In this document: one piece after another, positions 15,919 through 24,618 of the stretch
Position numbering within the stretch: the stretch's first letter is position 1
Layout: each line of letters opens with the position of its first letter
Assembly: GCF_016775475.1 (NCBI RefSeq)
Contig: NZ_JAEUXJ010000022.1
Location: 1-49,751 of the forward strand
Reading direction: 5' to 3'
DNA from: Belnapia mucosa
Lineage (GTDB): Bacteria; Pseudomonadota; Alphaproteobacteria; Acetobacterales; Acetobacteraceae
Length of the DNA stretch: 49,751 nt
The notes under the pieces: model-generated
Seen by the model: only the letters and a program-made list of their open reading frames with translations
Database searches by the model: none
What the model was told of the DNA's origin: nothing
Made by a program: the position numbers and the translations under genes

Positions 15919-17115
15919 ATGGCCCATCGCGGCTTGCGCTTCGGCATCTTCCTGGCGCCGTTCCACCGGGTGGGCGACAACCCCACCCTCGCTTTGGGCC
16001 GGGACCTCGAGCTGATCCAATGGCTCGACACGCTGGGCTATGACGAGGCCTGGATCGGCGAGCATCATTCCGCCGGCTGGGAGCTGATCGCCTCGCCCGA
16101 GATCTTCATCGGCGCGGCGGCGGAGCGCACCAAGCACATCATGCTGGGCTCCGGCGTAACCTCTCTGCCCTACCACCATCCCTTCCTGGTCGCGCAGCGC
16201 TTCGTCCAACTCGACCACATGACGCGCGGCCGCGCCATGCTCGGCTGTGGCCCCGGCGCCCTGGTCTCCGACGCCTATATGATGGGCATCAAGGCCGAGG
16301 ATCAGCGCCGCATGATGGATGAGAGCCTCGGCGCCATCATGAAGCTCCTCGCCTGTGAGGAGCCGGTGACGATGAAGACCGACTGGTTCGAGCTGAACCA
16401 GGCCCGGCTCCATCTCGCCCCCTATACCTATCCGCATTTCCCGATCGCGGTGGCCAGTGCCACCACCCCCTCCGGCGTGCTGACCGCGGGCAAATACGGC
16501 GTCGGCCTGCTTTCCCTCGGCGCTGGCCTCCCCGGCGGCAACGCGAAGCTCGCCGAGCATTGGCGCCAGGGCGAGGCGGAGGCGGCGAAGCATGGCAAGA
16601 CCATGCCGCGCGATGGCTGGCGCCTCGTCGTCAACATGCATTGCGCCGAGGAGGATGACCGCGCCTTCCGCGACGTCGCCCGCGGTGAGCGGCTGGAGAC
16701 CCTCAGCTATTTCAGCGAGACCCTCGGCCGCCCGCCCATGCGCAGCGAGGATCCGCTTGGCGACGGGCTGAAGGCCGGCACCACCCTGGTCGGCAGCCCG
16801 GAGACGGTGGCGAAGGGTATCGAGCGCCTGCTCGAATACACCGAGGGCGGCGCCGGCGCAGTGCTCTTCCGCGCCCATGAATGGGCCAACCGCGAGGACA
16901 CGCTACGGAGCTACGAGCTCTTCGCCCGCTGGGTCATGCCGCGCTTCCAGGGCAGCCTGACGATGCCCCTGCAGTCCCGCGAGTGGTGCAGCGAAAACCG
17001 CAGCGGCATCTTCGGCCCGAGCATGAATGCGCTCCGCAAGGCCTTCACCGATGCCGGGCAGGAGGTGCCGGACCATATCCGGCTCCGCCTGCATACCGGC
17101 AAGGTCGAGTTGTAA
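15919..17115 (+). CDS. LLM-class flavin-dependent monooxygenase
   Basis: The product is 398 residues of the bacterial luciferase superfamily, using FMNH2 from a separate reductase. Family marks are LRFGIFLAPFHRVGDNPT at the start, GYDEAWIGEHHSAGWE (about residues 42-57), the LGSGVTSLPYHHPFLVAQR strand, GRAMLGCGPGALVSDA and the late LVGSPETVAKGIERLL. The overall layout is closest in feel to limonene monooxygenase-like members, but the substrate cannot be read from sequence. The stop lies 3 nt from the stop of the converging ABC transporter gene, with no terminator hairpin between. Confidence 0.88.
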   Translation: MAHRGLRFGIFLAPFHRVGDNPTLALGRDLELIQWLDTLGYDEAWIGEHHSAGWELIASPEIFIGAAAERTKHIMLGSGVTSLPYHHPFLVAQRFVQLDHMTRGRAMLGCGPGALVSDAYMMGIKAEDQRRMMDESLGAIMKLLACEEPVTMKTDWFELNQARLHLAPYTYPHFPIAVASATTPSGVLTAGKYGVGLLSLGAGLPGGNAKLAEHWRQGEAEAAKHGKTMPRDGWRLVVNMHCAEEDDRAFRDVARGERLETLSYFSETLGRPPMRSEDPLGDGLKAGTTLVGSPETVAKGIERLLEYTEGGAGAVLFRAHEWANREDTLRSYELFARWVMPRFQGSLTMPLQSREWCSENRSGIFGPSMNALRKAFTDAGQEVPDHIRLRLHTGKVEL

Positions 17116-17118
17116 GGC

Positions 17119-18882
17119 TTACGGCCAAGCCAGCGCCGGGACGGGTTTCGCGGCCCGCCGCGGCGTCACGAGGCGCGCTCCGCCCGGCCCCGCCTCCAGC
17201 TGCAACACCCGGTCATGGTGCTCGGCCAAGCCTGGGCGGTGGCCGATCGAGACCAGCGTCGTCCCCGCCAGCTCGGCATCGAAAAGGCCCATCAACGCCG
17301 CCTGCCCGGCATCGTCCAGCGCCGAGGTCGCCTCATCCAGCAGCGCCCAGCGCGGGCGGTGCAGCAGCAGCCGGGCGAAGCCGATGCGCTGCTGCTGGCC
17401 AAGGCTGAGCGAGCGGTCCCAGCGCCCCGGCTCCTCCAGCCGCCCGACCAAGCCGGGCAGGCCGCAGCGGATCAGCGCCGCCCGCACCGCCGCATCCTCA
17501 AAGCGGCCGGGCGGGGCAGGGTAGCAGACCGCATCCCGCAGCGTGCCGAGCGGCAGGTAGGGCCGCTGCGGCAGGATCATCATCGCATCCCGTGCCGGGG
17601 CGCGGATGCCGCCCTCGCCCCAGGGCCAGAGCCCCGCCGCGGCGCGGAACAACGTGCTCTTGCCGGTGCCGCTCTCGCCTCGGATCAGGACGCGCTCCCC
17701 GGCCTGGATCACCGCATCGGCGCCGGCGATCAGCACCTGCCCGTCCGGCGCATGGATCGTCAGACCCTCGAAAGCCAGGGCCTCGCCGCCTTCCTCGATG
17801 GCGATGCCGCTCGAATCGGCCAGTGCCTCGGCAGCGTCCAGGCTGTCCTCCAGCGCGACGATCCGCTCCACATGGCTGCGCCAATCGGCGAGGCGTGGCC
17901 AGCTCTCCTGGAACCAGGAAAGGGCGTTCACCACCTCGACGAAGGCTTGGGCCATCTGCATGAGCACGCCGAGGCTGAGGGTGCCGGCGAAATAGCTCGG
18001 GCTCGCCAGCAGCAGTGGGATGACGCCGGCGACCATGCCATAGCCGGAGCCGAGCCACATGAGCTGCCGCTCGCTCCGCAGCAGGTCGTGCATCACCCCG
18101 ACCACCCGGCCGAAAGCGCCGCGCAGACCGGCCGCCTCATCCGGGCCGCCCCGGATCAGCGCCACCGCCTCGGCGCTCTCGCGGAGGCGCAGCAGGGCGA
18201 AGCGGTGGTCGGACTCCGCATGGTTGCGACGGATGTTGATATCGACCATCGGCCGGCCGATCGCCCAGGTCAGCGCGCCACCGGCCAGGGCATAAAGGGC
18301 GGCGACCAGCACCAGGCTGCCCGGCACTTCCATCCCGCCAAGCCGCACCGAGGCCGAGAGTGTCCAGAGGATGCCGGCGAAGGAGGCGAGGGTGAGCACC
18401 GCCTGCAATAGCCCGGTCGCCAGATCGACCGCCATGACGGTGGCCCAGCGCGTATTCTCGCTGATGCGCTGGTCCGGGTTGTCGGCGGCATCGGGCATCA
18501 ACCCCATGCGGTAGTGGCAGGCATCGCGCAGCCAGCGGTCCTGCAGGTGGTGGACCAGCCAGCGGCGCCAGCGCAGCGCCAGCATCTGCCGCGCCCAGAG
18601 CTGGGACACGGCGACCGCCATGCTCAGCCCGGCCAGCAGCAGGAACAGCCCGACCTGGCCGCTGCCGGCCGAGGCGTCGCGCTGCTCCAGGGCGTTGAAG
18701 AAGTCCCGGTTCCAGAGGTTGAGGCGGAGGTGGATGCCGATCTGCACCAGCTTCAGCGCGAGGGTGGCGCCGGTCAGGCCCCAGGCCGCGGCGCGTTCCT
18801 CGGAGCCATACCAGCCGCGGGCCATGCGCCAGGTCCGACGGAAGGCGCCCTGGTCGGGTGGCGAGAGACGTGACTCGGCCAA
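17119..18882 (-). CDS. SbmA/YddA-like ABC exporter, fused permease-ATPase
   Basis: The N-terminal half has about six membrane segments of the ABC_membrane_2 type, with the signature DNPDQRISENTRWATVMAVD. The C-terminal ATPase has Walker A GESGTGKST, the signature LSLGQQQRIGFARLLLHRP and Walker B WALLDEATSALD. Relatives (YddA, SbmA, BacA, Rv1819c) move peptides, bleomycin or cobalamin; the cargo here is unknown. I place the start at a TTG (18880-18882, 587 residues), which has CGGGAG in front. The longer frame opens with a TTG at 18924, inside the likely -10 box. An ATG also occurs further in. The gene stands alone. Confidence 0.87.
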   Translation of the reverse strand: MAESRLSPPDQGAFRRTWRMARGWYGSEERAAAWGLTGATLALKLVQIGIHLRLNLWNRDFFNALEQRDASAGSGQVGLFLLLAGLSMAVAVSQLWARQMLALRWRRWLVHHLQDRWLRDACHYRMGLMPDAADNPDQRISENTRWATVMAVDLATGLLQAVLTLASFAGILWTLSASVRLGGMEVPGSLVLVAALYALAGGALTWAIGRPMVDINIRRNHAESDHRFALLRLRESAEAVALIRGGPDEAAGLRGAFGRVVGVMHDLLRSERQLMWLGSGYGMVAGVIPLLLASPSYFAGTLSLGVLMQMAQAFVEVVNALSWFQESWPRLADWRSHVERIVALEDSLDAAEALADSSGIAIEEGGEALAFEGLTIHAPDGQVLIAGADAVIQAGERVLIRGESGTGKSTLFRAAAGLWPWGEGGIRAPARDAMMILPQRPYLPLGTLRDAVCYPAPPGRFEDAAVRAALIRCGLPGLVGRLEEPGRWDRSLSLGQQQRIGFARLLLHRPRWALLDEATSALDDAGQAALMGLFDAELAGTTLVSIGHRPGLAEHHDRVLQLEAGPGGARLVTPRRAAKPVPALAWP

Positions 18883-18920
18883 GGCGAAACTCCCGTGCAA
18901 GTTGAGACGGGAGAGGGTAT

Positions 18921-18949
18921 ACAAAATGGCGTGAGCGGCCGGAAGTCAA
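18921..18949 (-). promoter_or_regulatory. Candidate promoter of the ABC exporter
   Basis: Read on the minus strand, TTGACT (18949-18944), a 17-nt spacer and TTTTGT (18926-18921) match a sigma-70-type promoter, with a perfect first four bases in the -35 box. If used, translation must start downstream, which agrees with the TTG at 18882. Confidence 0.4.
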
Positions 18950-18997
18950 TTATGGCTGAAATGGGGCAGGGCCGCTTCCGCTGTGGCTTTCGGGTCA

Positions 18998-19021
18998 GCC
19001 GGCACGCAAGGGCGTGCCGGC
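18998..19021 (-). terminator. Hairpin downstream of the CHRD-like gene
   Basis: GCCGGCACGC (18998-19007), loop AAGG, GCGTGCCGGC (19012-19021) is a perfect 10-bp stem 13 nt after the stop of the minus-strand gene at 19035. There is no T-run on either side, so it may stop transcription only partly or protect the 3' end. Confidence 0.5.
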
Positions 19022-19034
19022 CATCCAGGATCGT

Positions 19035-20363
19035 CTAAGCGAAGAGCGCATCCGAGGCGGCTGGCGGCTGCCCGGCCTCGATCGCCTGGGCGAGCGCCAT
19101 CAGATCGGGCGAGACCGGCAACAGGATGCCATTGGCAACCGGCAGTTCCGGCTTGTAACCCGCCTCACCATTCACCTCGCCGCCCGTGCCTTCGCCCTCG
19201 ATCGCGGGGACGAGGAGGCCATGGACCTGCACCTCCCGCCCGGCCAGGCGCTCATCGAGCGAGGCGAAGAGCGCCGCCTGCGTCGGGTCGGAGGTGTCGA
19301 AGCGGTAGGTCTCATGCAGACGAAGCGTCCCCGCGGCATCCGCCATGGGGAAATTGGCCTGCACCTCCTCGTTCGTGATGGAGCCATCGGCGGTCAGTGC
19401 CTGGATCACCGGCCCGACCACAGGCTCGCCTTCCTTGTCCTCAACGAAGCCGTCCCGGTCGGCGTCGAGCCGGAAATTCGGCAGCAGGGAGGCGGAGCCA
19501 TCGGCGAAACCATGGATATGGGCGGCATGGACTTCATCGGGCGTCAGCCCGGTCATTAGGAGATCCACGGTCAGGGTCGCGGCCACGCGGTCGATATGCG
19601 CGCTGGCGAGGCCGAGCGCGCCCGAGCCGTTGGAGGGCAGCATCAGCGCCATGAAGTCATCGCCTGGGCTGGAAGCGACCGTTGGATTCTCCGGCGCCGC
19701 CGGCTCCTTGCCCTCGGCGGTCGGGCTGAGCTGATAGGGCGCAAGCTGCGCCAGCAGGGTGGAAGCCTTCGCCAGAAAATCGGCCGAGTCCAACCCCGGC
19801 ACTGCATCGGCGCGCAGCAGCAGGCCCTCGGCCACTGGCACCTGCTCATTGTAGCCGCTTGGCCCGGCGACCTCTCCCGGCGTGCCGATGCCATAGCCGG
19901 GCGCCACTTCCAGCCCATGGAATTCCAGCACCCGGCCTTCGAGCCGCGCCGTCACCCGTTCCAGGATCGCGGCCTGGCCGGCATCGTTCGGGTCGAGCAC
20001 ATAGGTCTGGGCGAAGTTCAGGTTGCCGGACGCATCGGCAGTCGGGAAGTCCGGCCAGGTCTCCAGGAAGTAGCCGGCACGGCCGGAGGCGGTGAGGCCG
20101 GCGAGCACCGGACCATAGGCGCTGGCTTCGCCCTCCTGCGTCTCGACGATGCCATCGCCATCCGCATCGTCGGAATAGACGGCGAGCCGTTCAGGCGCAT
20201 CGTCCAGGAAACCATGCAGGTGGAAAGGGTGCATCTCGTCGGGCGTGAGGCCGGAGGCGGCGACCTCGACGCCGAGGACATTGCCGTCCAGCGTCACCTG
20301 GGCGAGGCCGAGGACGCCGGAATTATTGGCAGGGGTGATGAGGCTGACATAGGACCCGGACAT
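19035..20363 (-). CDS. Tandem CHRD-like beta-sandwich protein
   Basis: The product is 442 residues from the ATG at 20363 (MSGSYVSLITPANNSG). It is a clear internal duplication: about residues 5-185 and 225-420 share the order LGLA, LTPDE followed by a His cluster (HPFHLHGF; HAAHIHGF), a Ca-loop-like D-rich stretch (DDADGDGIVE; DADRDGFVED), GPV, a Tyr-containing strand, and a second His (LEFHGLEV; VQVHGLLV). The His-x-His-Gly pattern fits CHRD domains and distantly recalls Cu/Zn-SOD folds. No signal peptide or membrane segment is seen. Function is unknown; metal binding is inferred. Confidence 0.75.
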   Translation of the reverse strand: MSGSYVSLITPANNSGVLGLAQVTLDGNVLGVEVAASGLTPDEMHPFHLHGFLDDAPERLAVYSDDADGDGIVETQEGEASAYGPVLAGLTASGRAGYFLETWPDFPTADASGNLNFAQTYVLDPNDAGQAAILERVTARLEGRVLEFHGLEVAPGYGIGTPGEVAGPSGYNEQVPVAEGLLLRADAVPGLDSADFLAKASTLLAQLAPYQLSPTAEGKEPAAPENPTVASSPGDDFMALMLPSNGSGALGLASAHIDRVAATLTVDLLMTGLTPDEVHAAHIHGFADGSASLLPNFRLDADRDGFVEDKEGEPVVGPVIQALTADGSITNEEVQANFPMADAAGTLRLHETYRFDTSDPTQAALFASLDERLAGREVQVHGLLVPAIEGEGTGGEVNGEAGYKPELPVANGILLPVSPDLMALAQAIEAGQPPAASDALFA

Positions 20364-20440
20364 GTTCGCTTCCTCCGCGGCGCCGGCGGCGGGGCCTACC
20401 CCGTCGCGGACCGGACCGCTGGCTCGGCAACGCGAGGTCA

Positions 20441-20464
20441 CGCCCCGGCGATGAAGCCGGGGCG
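20441..20464. other. Perfect 9-bp hairpin in the gap between uxaA-like and CHRD-like genes
   Basis: CGCCCCGGC (20441-20449), loop GATGAA, GCCGGGGCG (20456-20464). It lies in the 205-nt gap between two minus-strand genes, 78 nt upstream of the CHRD-like start. It could terminate the upstream transcript or sit in the leader of the CHRD-like gene. There is no T-run. Confidence 0.4.
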
Positions 20465-20568
20465 GTCACATGTCGGACAGGATTTCTTGCGGAATAATGC
20501 CTTACGATTAGAAATTTCGCGTCCATCGTGCGGTTCCGGCCGTAAAACCGGTTCCGCTTGCGCTGCCG

Positions 20569-22101
20569 CTACATCGTCGCCCCCATCGGCCAGGGCGCGA
20601 ATTCCGCCCCGCCGAAATCGAAATCTTCGCTCTTGGTCCGGGCACCGCTCGCCACGTCGAGCATCATCCGGAAGATGCGCTCGCCCACCTGCTGCACCGT
20701 CTCCTCGCCGGTGACGATGGTGCCGCAATTGATGTCCATGTCGTCCACCATCCGCTCGTACATCGCCGTATTGGTGGCGAGCTTGATGGAGGGCGTCGGC
20801 TTGCAGCCGAAGACGCTGCCGCGCCCGGTGGTGAAGCAGAGCAAGTTCGCCCCGCCCGCCACTTGGCCCGTCGCCGCCACCGGGTCGTAGCCGGGCGTGT
20901 CCATGAAGACGAAGCCCCGCTGCGTCACCGCCTCCGCATACCGCACGACATCGACAAGGTTGGTCGAACCGGCCTTCGCCATGGCGCCGAGCGACTTCTC
21001 AAGGATGGTCGTCAGCCCGCCGAGCTTGTTGCCGGGGGAGGGGTTGGCATCCATCTCGGCGCCGAGCTTGGAGGTGTAGTCCTCCCACCAATGCATCACA
21101 TCGACCAGCTTCTGCCCGACCTCCTGGCTGACGGCGCGGCGGGTGAAGAGGTGCTCGGCGCCATAGGTCTCCGGGCTCTCGGAGAGGATTACCGTCCCGC
21201 CATGCCGCACCACGAGATCGCTCGCCGCCCCCAGTGCCGGGTTGGCCGTGATGCCCGAATACCCGTCCGAGCCGCCGCATTGCAGCGCGACGCAGAGCTC
21301 GCTCGCCGGCACCGTCTCCCGCTTCACGCGGTTGGCCTCGGCCACCACCTCGCGCACGAAGTCGATGCCCGCCTGCACCGTCTTCCGGCTGCCGCCCATC
21401 TCCTGGATATCCATGCTGCGCAGCCGCCCGGCCAGCCGCTGCTCCTCCAGCAGCCCGCCGATCTGGTTCACCTCGCAGCCGAGGCCGATGCCGATGACAT
21501 GGCTGAAATTCGCATGGCGCGCGAAGCCGCCGAGCGTCCGCCGCAGGATGCTGAGCGGCTCGCCCTGAGTCATGCCGCAGCCGGTCTTATGGGTCAGCGC
21601 GACCACGCCATCCACATTCGGCCATTCCGCCAGCGGGTCCTCGCCGGTCAGCGGGTTGCGGCGGAAAGCCTGGGCGATGAGGTCCGCCACATGGGCCGAG
21701 CAATTCACGCTGGTCAGGATGCCGATATAGTTGCGCGTCGCGACCCGCCCATCCGGCCGGCGGATGCCCTGGAAGGTCGCCGGTTCGGCCACATAATCGG
21801 TCGGCCTGGCATCGACGCCCCAGGCATAGTCGCGCGAGAATTCGCCCATGGCGAGGTTATGCGTATGCACCCATTGGCCCGGCGCCACCGGCTCGGTGGT
21901 GAAGCCGATGATCTGGCCGTAGCGCCGCACCGGCTCGCCCTCGGCATGGAAACGGACCGCCACCTTGTGCCCGGCCGGGATGCGCACGGCCGCCACCACA
22001 TTCGGCGCGACCGGCGTCCCTGGCGGCAGCACCTGGCGGGCAATGACGATGCCATCCTCGGGATGCAGGCGGATGACAGGGGGCTGTGTGATGGCATCCA
22101 T
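20569..22101 (-). CDS. UxaA-family dehydratase (altronate/galactarate dehydratase type)
   Basis: The product is 510 residues. The first 100 form the SAF-like domain (HPEDGIVIARQVLPPGTPV, and HTHNLAMGEFSRDY). The rest is the large dehydratase domain with GRVATRNYIGILTSVNCSAH, LTHKTGCGMTQGEPL, LQCGGSDGYSGITANPALG and CINCGT-like MDINCGTIVTGEET near the end. Relatives remove water from sugar acids such as altronate or galactarate using Fe2+. The exact substrate is not readable. The ATG has AAAGGAG in front, inside a small GGCGG/CCGCC stem. It follows the Na/Pi gene by 59 nt and may belong to the same transcript. Confidence 0.88.
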   Translation of the reverse strand: MDAITQPPVIRLHPEDGIVIARQVLPPGTPVAPNVVAAVRIPAGHKVAVRFHAEGEPVRRYGQIIGFTTEPVAPGQWVHTHNLAMGEFSRDYAWGVDARPTDYVAEPATFQGIRRPDGRVATRNYIGILTSVNCSAHVADLIAQAFRRNPLTGEDPLAEWPNVDGVVALTHKTGCGMTQGEPLSILRRTLGGFARHANFSHVIGIGLGCEVNQIGGLLEEQRLAGRLRSMDIQEMGGSRKTVQAGIDFVREVVAEANRVKRETVPASELCVALQCGGSDGYSGITANPALGAASDLVVRHGGTVILSESPETYGAEHLFTRRAVSQEVGQKLVDVMHWWEDYTSKLGAEMDANPSPGNKLGGLTTILEKSLGAMAKAGSTNLVDVVRYAEAVTQRGFVFMDTPGYDPVAATGQVAGGANLLCFTTGRGSVFGCKPTPSIKLATNTAMYERMVDDMDINCGTIVTGEETVQQVGERIFRMMLDVASGARTKSEDFDFGGAEFAPWPMGATM

Positions 22102-22160
22102 TGGCGGAACTCCTTTGCCGCCATCCTAGACCCGTTCCTCCTGCCCCGCACGCGTGCCGC

Positions 22161-23843
22161 TCAGGCCGGGTCTTCTTCCTCCAGCAAAGCGCTGTCGCCG
22201 GCGAGCCGGCTCGGCAGCAGCTCCCCCCGTCGCTCCAGCAGGGGATGGGCGACGGCGGCCAGATGCGCGCCCACCCGCCGGAGGTCGCGCACGGCATCCA
22301 GCAGCAACCCCGAGGCGCCGCCCTCGGCCATCGGCAGCGCCCCCGCCTCGGCGAGCCGCCGCGCCGCCTCGCGCTCGGCCGCCCGAAGTCCTTCCTTGCC
22401 GCGCACCAGGCGGCGGGCCGCTTCGGCATCCTCCATCATGAAGACCGCGATCGCGAGGCGAAGCTGCTCCAGCAGGGTGGTGTGCAGCGCCTCAATCTCC
22501 CGCACGGAATCCGGCCCGAGCGCCAGCCCCCGCCGCAGCCGCTTGGCCGCATGCCGCACCAGGTCCCGCTCCACCACATCGGCGGCATGCTCCAGCGCGA
22601 TGGCGAAGGCCTGGATCTCATCGAGGCGCCGGCTTTCCTCGTCGCCCAGGGTCTCGCGCGGGATGCGGGCAAGATAGCCATGGACCGCCCGGTGCAGCCG
22701 GTCCACCACATCATCCATCCGGATGATCGCCCGCGCCGCCTCGCGGTCCTGCCCGCGGAAGGCCGCGGCCGAGCCGCGCAGCATGGCTTCCAGCTGGTCG
22801 GCGATCCGCAGCACCTCCCGCGCCGCATTGGCCAGGGCGACGGAGGGGGTGGTGAGCGCCGCCTCGTCCAGGTAGCGCGGGGCGCCGGGATCGGCGGCCG
22901 CATCCCGCTCCGGCAGCAACCGCCGCAGCAGCGCGGCCAGCCCCGGCACCAGCGGCAGGGCGAGCAGCCCGGTCGCCAGGTTGAAGGCGACATGCGCATT
23001 GGCCACCAGCCGCGCCGGCGCCGGGTCGAGCGCCTGCAGCCATCCCGTCGCCCAGGGCAGCAGCAGCAGCCCGATCCCGCAGCCTGCCAGCCGGTTCAGC
23101 AAATTGCCCACCGGCACACGCAGCCGCGCCCGGTCCTCCCGGTCGCCGCCCGCTTCCAGCAGCGGGTTGAGCGCGCTGCCGAGATTGGCGCCGAGCACCA
23201 TGGCCAGCGCCGCCTCCGGCCCCACCACTCCGCTGCCGGCGAGACCGGCGACGAAGAGCAGCCCGGCGATGCTCGAATGCGCCGCCCAGGCGATCACCGC
23301 CGCCAGCAGCAGGTTGGGCAGCGGCTGGTCGGCCACCGCCGTCAGCAGCATGCGCAGCGTCGGCGAGGCCTCGACCGGCGCCATGCTGCCGACCAACTCA
23401 TGCAGCGCCAGCAGCATCAGCCCGAGCCCGATCGAGACCCGCCCGAGATCGCGGGTCCGCGCCCGCCGGCCGCGCCGGAAGGCCAGCACCCCAATCAGCA
23501 CCAGTGCCGGGAAGGCCGCCGTCGCATCGAAGGAGAGCAGCTGGACGATCAGCGCCGTGCCGAGATTGGCGCCCAGCATCGCCGCCAGGGCCGGGGCCAG
23601 CGCCACCGCGCCCGAGGCGGCGAAGGAGCCGACCATCAGCGCCGTCGCCGTGCTGCTCTGCAGGGCGGCGGTCACCCCGAGCCCGGCGAGGAAGGCCCGC
23701 CCCAGCCCGCCCAACGCCACGCCCAGCGCCTGCCGCAACCGGCTGCCGAAGGCCCGCTGCACGCCGCTCTGCACCATGTGCAGGCCCCAGAGCAGCAGCG
23801 CCGCCTCGCCGGCCAGTTCCAGCAGCAGCCTCGCTTCGCCCAT
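22161..23843 (-). CDS. Na/Pi cotransporter family protein with PhoU-like C-terminus
   Basis: The product is 560 residues. The N-terminal part (about 1-310) is strongly hydrophobic and carries the duplicated motif of the family: LQSSTATALMVGSFAASG and the second, diverged copy AAHSSIAGLLFVAGLAGSG. The C-terminal part (about 340-550) is helical and charged like PhoU, with LRIADQLEAMLRGS and ALEHAADVVERDLV. Such proteins import phosphate with Na+ or act in phosphate control. The ATG shares a base with the stop of the nicotinamidase gene (TGATG), so the two are likely co-translated. Confidence 0.9.
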   Translation of the reverse strand: MGEARLLLELAGEAALLLWGLHMVQSGVQRAFGSRLRQALGVALGGLGRAFLAGLGVTAALQSSTATALMVGSFAASGAVALAPALAAMLGANLGTALIVQLLSFDATAAFPALVLIGVLAFRRGRRARTRDLGRVSIGLGLMLLALHELVGSMAPVEASPTLRMLLTAVADQPLPNLLLAAVIAWAAHSSIAGLLFVAGLAGSGVVGPEAALAMVLGANLGSALNPLLEAGGDREDRARLRVPVGNLLNRLAGCGIGLLLLPWATGWLQALDPAPARLVANAHVAFNLATGLLALPLVPGLAALLRRLLPERDAAADPGAPRYLDEAALTTPSVALANAAREVLRIADQLEAMLRGSAAAFRGQDREAARAIIRMDDVVDRLHRAVHGYLARIPRETLGDEESRRLDEIQAFAIALEHAADVVERDLVRHAAKRLRRGLALGPDSVREIEALHTTLLEQLRLAIAVFMMEDAEAARRLVRGKEGLRAAEREAARRLAEAGALPMAEGGASGLLLDAVRDLRRVGAHLAAVAHPLLERRGELLPSRLAGDSALLEEEDPA

Positions 23844-24589
23844 CAGGCGGCCAGGTCGTCGGTGCCAATGAAGCGTATTCCGGCCGTGGTGAGCTTCGCC
23901 TTGGTGGCCGTGACGGTGTCGCCGCCGCCAGCCACCGGCAGGCCGATCCCGCGGCAGGCATCCTCGATGACGAAGACCTGGTAGCCGAGCCGCGCCGCAT
24001 CCTCGGCCGAATAGGCGACGCAGTAATCCGACGCCAAGCCGGCGAGGAAGAGGCGGGAGACGCCGCGCGCCTGGAGCCAGCCATGCAGGCCGGTAGTCGT
24101 CTTGCGGTCGTTCTCGAAGAAGGCCGAGTAGCTGTCGATCTCCGGCCGGAAGCCCTTACGCACCACCAGCTCGATCCGCGCCTGGGCCAGGTCCCGATGC
24201 AGTTCGGCATTGGCGCTGCCCTGGATGGCGTGGTCGGGCCAGAGCGTCTGCGGCCCATAGGGCATGGCGATGGTCTCGAAGGGTTGCCGGCCCGGATGGC
24301 TGCTGGCGAAGGAGGAGTGCCCGGCCGGGTGCCAGTCCTGGGTGGCGAAGGCGTGGCGGAAGGGGCCGGCCAGCAACCAGTTGATCACCGGCACGACCTG
24401 GTCGCCGCCAACCACCGCCAACTCTCCGCCCGGCATGAAGGTGGGCTGGACATCGACGATGCCGAGCATGTCGGTCGTGGGGTTGATGGCGAGGCCGGCC
24501 ATGGCGGATCCTTTCCGGGCGGGGGCGCCGACCAAAGGGGCGCTGACCAAGGCGGCGCCGGCGACGAGGGCAGTGCGGCGGGGCAGCAT
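23843..24589 (-). CDS. pncA: Nicotinamidase with a Tat-like N-terminal signal
   Basis: The product is 248 residues. It hydrolyses nicotinamide to nicotinate (NAD salvage). Visible family marks are IVDVQPTFMPGGELAVVGGD (catalytic Asp), ATQDWHPAGHSSFASSHPG (metal ligands), a Lys before GFRPEIDSYSAFFEN, and FLAGLASDYCVAYSAEDAAR with the nucleophilic Cys. The ATG at 24589 has GAGGAG in front and adds MLPRRTALVAGAALVSAPLV, a twin-arginine-like signal. A second start, MAGLAINPTTD at 24502 with its own AAAGGA, would give a cytosolic form of 219 residues. Both could be used. Confidence 0.9.
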   Translation of the reverse strand: MLPRRTALVAGAALVSAPLVGAPARKGSAMAGLAINPTTDMLGIVDVQPTFMPGGELAVVGGDQVVPVINWLLAGPFRHAFATQDWHPAGHSSFASSHPGRQPFETIAMPYGPQTLWPDHAIQGSANAELHRDLAQARIELVVRKGFRPEIDSYSAFFENDRKTTTGLHGWLQARGVSRLFLAGLASDYCVAYSAEDAARLGYQVFVIEDACRGIGLPVAGGGDTVTATKAKLTTAGIRFIGTDDLAA

Positions 24590-24618
24590 CGGGCGCTCCT
24601 CAAGCTTGGCCGGGAATC

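Noticed and set aside
20863..23984. Long plus-strand frames of more than 600 codons opposite the UxaA-like and Na/Pi genes
   Set aside because: The translations are repetitive Arg/Gln/His/Pro, and the opposite strand has clear families with catalytic motifs and ribosome-binding sites.
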